Source: Flavobacterium sp. PMTSA4
GTDB taxonomy: Bacteria; Bacteroidota; Bacteroidia; Flavobacteriales; Flavobacteriaceae
NCBI RefSeq assembly: GCF_032098525.1
Contig: NZ_CP134890.1
Coordinates: forward strand, 2,852,001 to 2,916,000
Reading direction: 5' to 3'
Length of the DNA: 64,000 bases
A program made the translations under genes and the position numbers. A model generated the notes under the pieces. The model made no database searches, was not told the origin of the DNA, and saw only the letters and a program-made list of their open reading frames with translations. Below are positions 33,672 through 41,818 of this stretch, in pieces; position 1 is the stretch's first letter; each line of letters opens with the position of its first letter.

Positions 33672-36600
33672 ATGAAAAATTCATTACTGTTAAAAAAGAA
33701 GAAAACAGAAATATTGGTTCGGTTTTTTTCTAAAAAGAAAATTCAAAATTATACTTTATCATTACTTTTAATGATAAGTCTCATATCAGGCTCTTTTGCT
33801 CAGACTACTTATTACTCTAGAGCTTCTGGAAATTGGAATGCAGCTATTTGGTCTACTGCTGCAAATGGCTCTCCTGCAGCAAGTACAGCAACAATTACTG
33901 CAGCAGATACTGTTATTTTGCAAAATGGACATAATGTTACAGTAAATGTTTCAAATGCAGTTGCGGGCACTGTTATTATAAATAACAACACAACCGGTGG
34001 AGCTTCTCTCGCTACGCTTACTTTTACTTCTAATTCCGTTTTAGCAATAACAGATGATTTAAACATTGGAGATGCAGGAAATCGAAAAGGGTCATTAATA
34101 ATGGCTTCAGGGAGTGTTTTAAAAGTTGGAGGAGATTTAAACGCAAATAGGGTTGATACTTTTACTGCTAGTACAGGAACTATTGAATTAAATGGTAATT
34201 CACCACAGTTAATCAGCGGAACATTGATAGATAATTATTATAATTTAATCATTTCGGGCACTGGTGTAAAAACAATTTTTGACAATGGCTTTAGTGTTGA
34301 TAATAATTTAAATCTTATAAACGGGGTAATACAAACAGGAACTTTTTCGATTACAATTAATAGTGCAGGGACTATTAGTGGAGGTTCTTCAACAAGTTAT
34401 GTAGATGGTAAATTAGCTCGAGTAATCACTACTACAACACCAACAGTATTTCCGGTTGGAAAAGGAGGAAATTATCGTCCTGCATTGTTTACATATGCAA
34501 CAGCTCCAGGCACCAAAACGGTAACGCTTGAACAATTTGAATCTGGTTCTCCTCTTTCATTCGCGAATGTAAGTAAAGCACGTTTTGGAGATAGGTATTG
34601 GAATGTTAATCAATCGGCTACAGGTACTGCCTATAAAATTGAATTAAATGATGGTAATATAACCCCACAAGGTACAGTACAGATGTTAAGAAGGGAAGGA
34701 ACTGGAGCAACAACTCAGAACAGCACAATCTTTAACAGTTCTTTTTATAGTAATGTTACAAATTTTTCAACAACAAACACCTCTAATGATGTAATGCTTG
34801 TTGAAACAGCAATCCCTTTAACAGTTTCTGGTGCCACAACTTCTAGCAAAGTCTACGATGGTTTAACAATAGCATCAGTTACAGGTGGAGCACTTATTGG
34901 AGTGGTTGCTCCTGATGTTGTCAATTTAGTGCAATCAGGAAATTTTAGTACTCCTAATGTAGGAACGGACATTGCCATTACATCCAATTGTTCTATTAAT
35001 GGAGCTAACGCAGGTGCCTATACTTTAGTACAACCATTTTTACAATCAAGAGATATAACTCAAGCATCATTAACCATAACGGGTATAGCCGCAAATGATA
35101 AAATTTACGATGGAAATACAACAGCTACTTTAAGTGGAACGCCATCGTATGTTGGTTTACAAAATGGCGAACTATTTTCAGTATCAGGTACACCAGTAGC
35201 AAACTTTAACAATGCTAATGTTGGAGCCAATAAACCAGTTATGATAGCGGGTTACTTGCCACCTACATCTAACTATAGTTTAACACAACCACAAGGATTA
35301 ACTGCTTCTATAAGCGGAACAGCAGTTATTTCAAATGGTTCTGGTAGCTCTTCCATTTGTCAGGATACTAGTGGAAACATTAAAGTGGTCATTGAAGGAG
35401 GAGTGTCTCCATTCACAGTAGTGTATAATGATGGAACATCCAACGCAACCCAGACTAACTATACTAACGGATCCGATATTATAGTCACACCATTGAACAA
35501 TACTACTTACACTTTAGTATCAGTAACCGATTTCAATGGTGAAAGTAATTTGTTCAGTACAAGTGGTTTGGCTAACATTACCGTTATACCAAATGTTAAT
35601 TGGTATTTAGACGCAGACAACGACGGCTATTATTCAATAAGCACCCAATCATGTGTATCACCAGGAGCGGGTTACACCACCACAATATTACCAGGCGGCG
35701 ATTGCAATGACAACGACCCATTAATTCATCCAGGTGCAGCAGAGATATGTTATGACGGGATAGATAATGATTGCGACGGAAGTTTAACCAACGGCTGTCC
35801 AGCAGTAACCACTACGTTCTGGACTTCAGTATGCGGACAAACCTTAGCGGCATTAAACACATCAATAAGACCGTACTATACATTTTCAAATAATTTGCCA
35901 GTAGGTGTATTGGTAACAGGATACAAATTCATGATCACCGATTTGGCTACAAATCAAGTAAGAGAAGTAGAAAAAGCCAATGGAATGATTCGCATTACCG
36001 ATACAGATATAGCGAGTTATGGACGAAGCTATTCCATAAAAGTAGCCATCAAACTAAACGCAGAATGGCAACCATATAATTCAGAGAATTGTACGGTAAC
36101 CACACCATCCATTCCAACGACAACAGTTTCAAACTGTGGCACGTTGGCAGCGATAAATTCGCCTATTTATGCTACATCAGTACCTAATGCGACACGTTAT
36201 AGATACACCATTACCCGTATGGGAGGCGAGATGAATGATGTAGAGCTGGAATCACAAACCTTTACTCGTACAGGGAATTTTGTGAGATTGACAGAATTGA
36301 CAACCGTTCCAATTTTATACAATGCTGTCTATAAAGTAAACGTATCGGCAGAATCGTTGTTGGGTGGCGTATTGACGTTTTCAGCACCAGGCACCTGTTA
36401 CATGTCCTCACCAGCAGAACCAACATTACAGTATGAAAGTTGTCAAAACGGAGGCTTGGCTCCAAGTTCAATGACCACACCACTTTATGTTACACCTTAT
36501 ACAGGTTCACCAATGTACCGTTACATAGTAGAGAATGAAATAAGTGGTTACAGTCAAACCATAGAAACCATCACGCGTTATGTAAGACTAAGTCAGTTTA

Positions 36601-36986
36601 ATGCGTTGGCACCATTACAAGCAGGAGGCACGTATAGAATTCGCATTCAGATACAATTGTATGGAGTGTACTATGAAGGGAAAGATTGTGAGGTTACCGT
36701 TCCAGGAGGCAGCCCAATGCCATCAAGAGTAATGGAACAACCATTAGATGTAGTGGCCTATCCAAACCCATTTGCAGATGGCTTTAAGTTGAATGTTAAA
36801 ACCAGTAGTTCATCAATGGTAGATGTAATCGTTTATGATATGCTAGGACGACAAATTGAAACTCGTTCTGCAGATGTTAATGAATTGAATACAAATTCTA
36901 TTGGAGAAAACTACCCTTCGGGAGTTTACAATGTGATAGTAACTCAGGATGAAGATGTGTCTACTATTAGAATGATTAAGAGATAA
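33672..36986 (+). CDS. Array surface protein 1: beta-helix/YDG head on shared T9SS carrier
   Basis: 1104 residues. Long basic signal peptide (1-44, ending LISGSFAQ). Head: right-handed beta-helix-like region of short Thr/Asn-rich repeats (about 45-390), then two YDG-type modules (SSKVYDGLTIASVTGG about 392; NDKIYDGNTTATLSGTPSY about 474). Carrier from Trp644: MopE-like motif (DADNDGYY, GGDCNDNDPLIHPGAAEIC, DGIDNDCDG), three repeats of about 101 aa each opening with Cys-Gly or Cys-Gln, and a type A sorting domain from about 1029 (AYPNPF, VYDMLGRQIE, YPSGVYNV, IRMIKR). The sorting domain differs clearly from that of the other five copies, while the rest of the carrier is nearly identical. Expected to be exported by Sec and T9SS and displayed on the surface. 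Ligand unknown; adhesin is an inference. Confidence 0.88.
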   Translation: MKNSLLLKKKKTEILVRFFSKKKIQNYTLSLLLMISLISGSFAQTTYYSRASGNWNAAIWSTAANGSPAASTATITAADTVILQNGHNVTVNVSNAVAGTVIINNNTTGGASLATLTFTSNSVLAITDDLNIGDAGNRKGSLIMASGSVLKVGGDLNANRVDTFTASTGTIELNGNSPQLISGTLIDNYYNLIISGTGVKTIFDNGFSVDNNLNLINGVIQTGTFSITINSAGTISGGSSTSYVDGKLARVITTTTPTVFPVGKGGNYRPALFTYATAPGTKTVTLEQFESGSPLSFANVSKARFGDRYWNVNQSATGTAYKIELNDGNITPQGTVQMLRREGTGATTQNSTIFNSSFYSNVTNFSTTNTSNDVMLVETAIPLTVSGATTSSKVYDGLTIASVTGGALIGVVAPDVVNLVQSGNFSTPNVGTDIAITSNCSINGANAGAYTLVQPFLQSRDITQASLTITGIAANDKIYDGNTTATLSGTPSYVGLQNGELFSVSGTPVANFNNANVGANKPVMIAGYLPPTSNYSLTQPQGLTASISGTAVISNGSGSSSICQDTSGNIKVVIEGGVSPFTVVYNDGTSNATQTNYTNGSDIIVTPLNNTTYTLVSVTDFNGESNLFSTSGLANITVIPNVNWYLDADNDGYYSISTQSCVSPGAGYTTTILPGGDCNDNDPLIHPGAAEICYDGIDNDCDGSLTNGCPAVTTTFWTSVCGQTLAALNTSIRPYYTFSNNLPVGVLVTGYKFMITDLATNQVREVEKANGMIRITDTDIASYGRSYSIKVAIKLNAEWQPYNSENCTVTTPSIPTTTVSNCGTLAAINSPIYATSVPNATRYRYTITRMGGEMNDVELESQTFTRTGNFVRLTELTTVPILYNAVYKVNVSAESLLGGVLTFSAPGTCYMSSPAEPTLQYESCQNGGLAPSSMTTPLYVTPYTGSPMYRYIVENEISGYSQTIETITRYVRLSQFNALAPLQAGGTYRIRIQIQLYGVYYEGKDCEVTVPGGSPMPSRVMEQPLDVVAYPNPFADGFKLNVKTSSSSMVDVIVYDMLGRQIETRSADVNELNTNSIGENYPSGVYNVIVTQDEDVSTIRMIKR
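35601..36983 (+). repeat. Shared carrier module, copy 1
   Basis: MopE-like motif plus three Cys-flanked repeats plus sorting domain. Marker variants: TLAALN, DLATNQ, VELESQ, ILYNAVYK, PTLQ, GLAPSS, TPYTGSP. Similarity to other copies falls off after about 36756. Confidence 0.9.
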
Positions 36987-37008
36987 GTTAAATAAGCTTT
37001 TATTTATA

Positions 37009-37037
37009 AAAACCTCTTCAGTTTTGAAGAGGTTTTT
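37009..37037 (+). terminator. Terminator after array gene 1
   Basis: 12-bp perfect stem 37009-37020 with 37025-37036, 4-nt loop, T-run. Confidence 0.92.
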
Positions 37038-37258
37038 TTATTTATAAAAAAGTAAAGCTTTTTAAAAAACAAAACCATTATTGATTTCGTAATTTCATAT
37101 TTATAAATTTTAACAGCTTTTTTTTAGTGTTAATGTAAAAATTATCATAGTTAATTGTCATATTTCTGTTTTTTTTAGAAAAAAGACTTAAAAATGGATG
37201 CTTTTTTATCAACATATTTTGTTTTGTATTCTATTTTGTTGTAAAATTGTCAATACAA

Positions 37259-37272
37259 TGCAATCGATTACA
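37259..37272. promoter_or_regulatory. LacI-family-like operator, distal copy
   Basis: TGCAATCGATTACA, one mismatch from the palindrome at 37334-37347. Fits the LacI/GalR pattern TGnAAnCGnTTnCA. The gap 37037-37388 otherwise shows only AT-rich sequence. Confidence 0.55.
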
Positions 37273-37333
37273 TAAAAGTTATTTATAAAAAACTTAATAG
37301 TATGTAATTTTTTTTGAAAAATAGATCAATTAA

Positions 37334-37347
37334 TGCAATCGATTGCA
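37334..37347. promoter_or_regulatory. LacI-family-like operator, proximal copy
   Basis: TGCAATCGATTGCA, a perfect 14-bp palindrome fitting TGnAAnCGnTTnCA. It lies 1 nt upstream of a near -7 element (TGTTTTTG, 37349-37356), a position where binding would block transcription of array gene 2. Confidence 0.6.
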
Positions 37348-37388
37348 ATGTTTTTGTCAAAGTCAATTTTTAACTTAATTATTAATTT

Positions 37389-40300
37389 ATGAATAAAATT
37401 ACACAAAATTTTTATCAAGGTAAAGGCAATGGGATAGTTCATCGATGGTTTACTACTTTATGCTTAAAAGTTGCCCTATTGTTGGGTGTGTTTGGTTGTG
37501 GGAATGTTTATGGGCAGATAAGTATGACGAGCTCTCCTGTTAGTTACTCTCAAAACTTTAATTCATTATCTCCGAACTCAACCAGTAATGTAAGTTGGAC
37601 AAGTACAGTGTTGGATGCTGGGTGGATAGTGTATAATAATAACTATCAATCATATCCAGGTGTTTCTCTTTCTTCAAAAACCTACTCTTTAGGTGCCTCG
37701 TCAAGTGATACTAATAGATATTTAGGAATTCATTCTACATCATCTACTCAGAGGGCATTTGTTCTTAGGCTTCAAAATAATACAGCAGCGGCGTTAACTT
37801 CTCTGACCGTAGGTTTTGATACCAAAGAGTTTGCAAAAGCTGGTACAGATACACAAATGCAAGCTGATGGGTTAAATTTTGAATATTTAATTACATCATC
37901 ACTTGTGACTACAGCTCCTGCTGGAGGATCAGGAACTGTGGTTTCGCAATTGTCAACCCTTGGTACAGCAGGGACTACTACATTTAATACATCTACAAAA
38001 CTTCATACGATTACTGGAATTAATGTGCCTACAGGTCAGTATATTAATTTGATTTGGGCAGATAAATATGCAGGGTCATCATCGGCTTATGTTTTAATAG
38101 GTATTGATAACTTGACAGTTAGTTGGGGTCCTTCTTGCACCGCCCCAACTGCTTATACAGTAGGCGGTAGTGCTACGGTTACACAAGGAGATGCTGCAAA
38201 CGTTACACTAGCAAGCTCGCAAATAGGAGTAGATTATAATTTATATGCTGGTGGTACGCTAGTTCCGTCAACAACTCAATCTGGTACCGGTTCAGGATTA
38301 TCGTGGGCTGTTAGTACAGCATCGGTTGGTACTACCACTTATACCGTAAAAGCAACTGGCGTAACTGGTTATTGTACTTCTCCAGATGTTACTATGACGG
38401 GTAGTGCAGTTGTTACTGTTAATGCTGCTACAGTACCTACGGTTATAACGAATCCTACAGAAACAATAGGTCTTGATTTCGGTTCGATTTTAAACAATAC
38501 AACAAGCTCATTAATGTTGAATGTGCAAGGCGTGAATCTTACAGGCGATTTAACGGTTTCATCAGATAATCCAGCCTTTACGTCAGCAACTTCCATCACA
38601 CAAGCACAGGCATCGGCTGGTGGAGGGTATGATTTGTCAGTTACATTTAATCCTAACGGAGTTACGAGTACTTATTCTGGTAATATTACCATCAATGGTG
38701 GAGGCTTGAGTGCTGCTGTAGTTGTTCCAGTAACTGGTACGGCTACTACCCCGGATGTTACTCCGCCTACAGCTACTGCACATACGCCAACTGCAACAAC
38801 GGATGTGGCAACTAATGCTGTTATAACAATCACTTATGATGAAGATATTGAGATAAATACTATTTCAGGAATTACTGTGAAAGTAAACGGAACGGATGTA
38901 AATGGAACTCCAACCGTTAGTGCCAATGTGTTAACTATTCCTGTTACCGGTGGTTTATTGAATTGTACAAGCTATGTTGTAAACGTTGCTGCGGGAGCTA
39001 TCAAAGATATAGCAGGAAATCCAACTGCGACACAAGGGGCAAATGAATCGTTTACATTTAGAACGGTTCAAGCAAGTGGGTATTTTTCCAGTACTCTTAA
39101 TTTTGGCAATTACACCACTATTCCTGATGCTAATACGGTTTTAGATGGAGATGTGGTGTTGTCTGGTACAGGGGTTTATGCACTCAATAATACAAATGGA
39201 TGTGGAACAGCTAATAAAGTTACTATTGCACAAAATAGTGTTGGTTATTTAGTGTTTACCTTTCCTAATGGTGTAGGAGCATTTACTACTCGTCTTGCAG
39301 CTTCAGGTAATAGTAGAGTTGTGTCCATAGTTGCATCTGGAGCTGGTACAGGATCTACTACAGTAAATTTTCCAAGTTCTAATGGTAGTACAACTTGTTT
39401 GACATCAACTACTCTTACATTAAATACAACCTCTACTACTGTAGTTACAATTACTAATACAGGAAGTGGTGGTAATGCTTTTGTTGTAGATGCTACGTAT
39501 ACATTACCTATTATTCCACTTAAATTACACTCAGCTGCAGGCACAAACGCTCAAACTGTTGGTGCAGGTGATACTATCACAAATATTGTTTATAAAGGGT
39601 ATTCTGTTACGCCGTCTATTGCATGGGGTGGTGGTAATCCTGCTGGTATCAATGTAACTACGGATAATACTGCACATAAACTTACTATTAGCGGAATGTC
39701 GACTGCTGTTGGTATCTATACTTATACTATTAGCGGTGATGAATGTACTACATCACTAAGTGGGCAATTAACGGTAAACCCGGCTACTCCAGTTGTAAAT
39801 GTAGTTAATAACTGTGATGGTACATCGACTCTTTCTACTGACGCTACAGGTTCTTTATTATGGAGTACTTCAGAAACAACTTCAAGTATTACGGTTAATG
39901 CTGCAGGAACTTATACTGTAACTCAAACGGTAGACGGACTGACAAGTGCTCCCGGAAGTGGTACAGCTGCTCCAAGAACTGCTCCAGTTGTGACTGCAAC
40001 GGATGTAAGCGGTTGTTCAGGAACAGAAATAACACTAGTAGGTTCAGGAACACCAGTAGGAGGTACAGGTACGTTTAGTGTTGCCAATCCATATACCGGA
40101 CCAGACACTACGTATACCTACACCTATACAGCACCAAACGGCTGTTCTGCTACAAGTGAACCCGCAACGATTACCAATGATGTACAACCAACCTGGTATT
40201 TAGATGCCGACAATGATGGCTATTATACAGGTTCAGGTGTTCTATCATGTGATTCACCCGGTGAAGGTTACACTACCACAGTATTACCAGGCGGCGATTG

Positions 40301-41582
40301 CAACGACAGTGACCCATTAATCCATCCAGGCGCAGCAGAGATATGTTATGACGGGATAGATAATGATTGCGACGGAAGTTTAACCAACGGCTGTCCAGCA
40401 GTAACCACTACGTTCTGGACTTCAGTATGCGGACAAACCTTAGCAGCTTTAAACACATCAATAAGACCGTACTATACATTTTCAAACAATTTGCCAGTAG
40501 GCGTATTGGTAACAGGATACAAATTCATGATCACCGATTTGATTACAAATCAAGTAAGAGAAGTAGAAAAAGCCAATGGAATGATTCGTATCACCGATAC
40601 AGATATAGCGAGTTATGGACGAAGCTATTCGATAAAAGTAGCCATCAAACTAAATGCAGAATGGCAACCATATAATTCAGAGAACTGTACGGTAACCACA
40701 CCATCCATTCCAACGACAACAGTTTCAAACTGTGGCACATTGGCAGCGATAAATTCACCGATTTATGCTACATCAGTAGCGAATGCTACACGCTATAGAT
40801 ATACCATTACCCGTATGGGAGGCGAGATGAATGATGTAGAGATGGAATCACAAACCTTTACCCGTACAGGTAATTTTGTGAGATTAACAGAATTGACAAC
40901 CGTTCCAATAGTATACAATACTACTTATAAAGTAAACGTATCGGCAGAATCGTTGTTGGGTGGCGTATTGACGTTTTCAGCACCAGGCACCTGTTACATG
41001 TCCTCACCAGCAGAACCAACATTACAGTATGAAAGTTGTCAAAACGGAGGCTTGGTTCCAAGTTCAATGACCACACCACTTTATGTTACTGCTTTTTCAG
41101 GTTCACCAATGTACCGTTACATAGTAGAGAATGAAATAAGTGGTTACAGTCAAACCATAGAAACCATCACGCGTTATGTAAGACTGAGTCAGTTCAATGC
41201 GTTGGCACCATTACAACTAGGAGGCACGTATAGAATCCGCATCCAGATACAATTATATGGAGTGTACTATGAAGGAAAAGATTGTGAGGTTACCGTTCCA
41301 GGCGGCAGTCCAATGCCATCAAGAGTAATGGAACAACCATTAGAGGCAGTAGCCTATCCAAATCCATTTGCGAACAACTTCCAGTTGAACATCAAAACGA
41401 CCAATACATCAGCCGTATCCATAAAAGTATACGACATGTTGGGAAGACTAATTGAACAACGAGAAGAAAGTGTAAACGACTTAGAAACCACCACAATCGG
41501 AGACAACTACCCAAGTGGAGTATACAACGTCATCATAGCACAACAAGACGAAGTGAAAACACTACGTGTGGTTAAACGATAA
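37389..41582 (+). CDS. Array surface protein 2: Ig/Big_5-type head on shared T9SS carrier
   Basis: 1397 residues. Long signal peptide (1-43, ending GNVYGQ). The head starts with a region resembling a jelly-roll (about 44-260), continues with Ig-like and a DFGSILNNTTSSLMLNVQG module (about 350-450, ASPM/DUF1573-like), a Big_5/SbsA-type Ig domain (about 458-558: ITYDEDIEINTISGITVKVN, LTIPVTGGLLNCTSYVVNV) and further Ig/PKD-like stretches. Carrier of 462 aa from Trp936: MopE-like motif, repeats beginning at Cys 1014, 1115 and 1217, and a sorting domain from about 1321 ending LRVVKR. Own terminator; two LacI-type operators upstream suggest independent control. Probably a surface adhesin or carbohydrate-binding protein; no enzyme signature seen. 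Confidence 0.87.
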   Translation: MNKITQNFYQGKGNGIVHRWFTTLCLKVALLLGVFGCGNVYGQISMTSSPVSYSQNFNSLSPNSTSNVSWTSTVLDAGWIVYNNNYQSYPGVSLSSKTYSLGASSSDTNRYLGIHSTSSTQRAFVLRLQNNTAAALTSLTVGFDTKEFAKAGTDTQMQADGLNFEYLITSSLVTTAPAGGSGTVVSQLSTLGTAGTTTFNTSTKLHTITGINVPTGQYINLIWADKYAGSSSAYVLIGIDNLTVSWGPSCTAPTAYTVGGSATVTQGDAANVTLASSQIGVDYNLYAGGTLVPSTTQSGTGSGLSWAVSTASVGTTTYTVKATGVTGYCTSPDVTMTGSAVVTVNAATVPTVITNPTETIGLDFGSILNNTTSSLMLNVQGVNLTGDLTVSSDNPAFTSATSITQAQASAGGGYDLSVTFNPNGVTSTYSGNITINGGGLSAAVVVPVTGTATTPDVTPPTATAHTPTATTDVATNAVITITYDEDIEINTISGITVKVNGTDVNGTPTVSANVLTIPVTGGLLNCTSYVVNVAAGAIKDIAGNPTATQGANESFTFRTVQASGYFSSTLNFGNYTTIPDANTVLDGDVVLSGTGVYALNNTNGCGTANKVTIAQNSVGYLVFTFPNGVGAFTTRLAASGNSRVVSIVASGAGTGSTTVNFPSSNGSTTCLTSTTLTLNTTSTTVVTITNTGSGGNAFVVDATYTLPIIPLKLHSAAGTNAQTVGAGDTITNIVYKGYSVTPSIAWGGGNPAGINVTTDNTAHKLTISGMSTAVGIYTYTISGDECTTSLSGQLTVNPATPVVNVVNNCDGTSTLSTDATGSLLWSTSETTSSITVNAAGTYTVTQTVDGLTSAPGSGTAAPRTAPVVTATDVSGCSGTEITLVGSGTPVGGTGTFSVANPYTGPDTTYTYTYTAPNGCSATSEPATITNDVQPTWYLDADNDGYYTGSGVLSCDSPGEGYTTTVLPGGDCNDSDPLIHPGAAEICYDGIDNDCDGSLTNGCPAVTTTFWTSVCGQTLAALNTSIRPYYTFSNNLPVGVLVTGYKFMITDLITNQVREVEKANGMIRITDTDIASYGRSYSIKVAIKLNAEWQPYNSENCTVTTPSIPTTTVSNCGTLAAINSPIYATSVANATRYRYTITRMGGEMNDVEMESQTFTRTGNFVRLTELTTVPIVYNTTYKVNVSAESLLGGVLTFSAPGTCYMSSPAEPTLQYESCQNGGLVPSSMTTPLYVTAFSGSPMYRYIVENEISGYSQTIETITRYVRLSQFNALAPLQLGGTYRIRIQIQLYGVYYEGKDCEVTVPGGSPMPSRVMEQPLEAVAYPNPFANNFQLNIKTTNTSAVSIKVYDMLGRLIEQREESVNDLETTTIGDNYPSGVYNVIIAQQDEVKTLRVVKR
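40194..41579 (+). repeat. Shared carrier module, copy 2
   Basis: Marker variants: TLAALN, DLITNQ, VEMESQ, IVYNTTYK, PTLQ, GLVPSS, TAFSGSP, LQLGGTY. Closest to copy 3. Confidence 0.92.
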
Positions 41583-41600
41583 GTAAAGATTATTAATAAT

Positions 41601-41634
41601 AAAAAAGGCTTTCCAATTTGGAAGGCCTTTTTTT
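41601..41634 (+). terminator. Terminator after array gene 2
   Basis: AAAAAAGGCTTTCC pairs with GGAAGGCCTTTTTT with one G-U pair, 5-nt loop, T-run of eight. Confidence 0.92.
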
Positions 41635-41705
41635 TATAAAAACTTAACACTAAATAATTTAAAATAAACTTCAAAAATAAAAAATATAAGAAAAAGATTG
41701 TTTTA

Positions 41706-41713
41706 TAGTTTTG
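41706..41713 (+). promoter_or_regulatory. -7 element for array gene 3
   Basis: TAGTTTTG, full match, about 105 nt upstream of the ATG at 41819. No TTTG at -33. Confidence 0.5.
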
Positions 41714-41818
41714 CTTATCGTTAATAAATGTATTTCATCGATATTATTTACAAAAATTTTACATTTAGTTAACAATCTAGCTACTTTCACACCATATTTA
41801 AACCAACCTTTTTCCTTT

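Noticed and set aside
40367..40675. Out-of-frame ORF starting MRRKFNQRLSSSNHY inside the carrier, recurring at 51546-51803 and 53964-54221
   Set aside because: Its conservation follows from the near-identical DNA of the carrier; the proper frame has the MopE motif, repeats and sorting domain, and this frame is interrupted at different places in other copies.
41711..41818. 36-residue extension of array protein 3
   Set aside because: Starts with TTG within the -7 element; the ATG at 41819 begins a plausible signal region.
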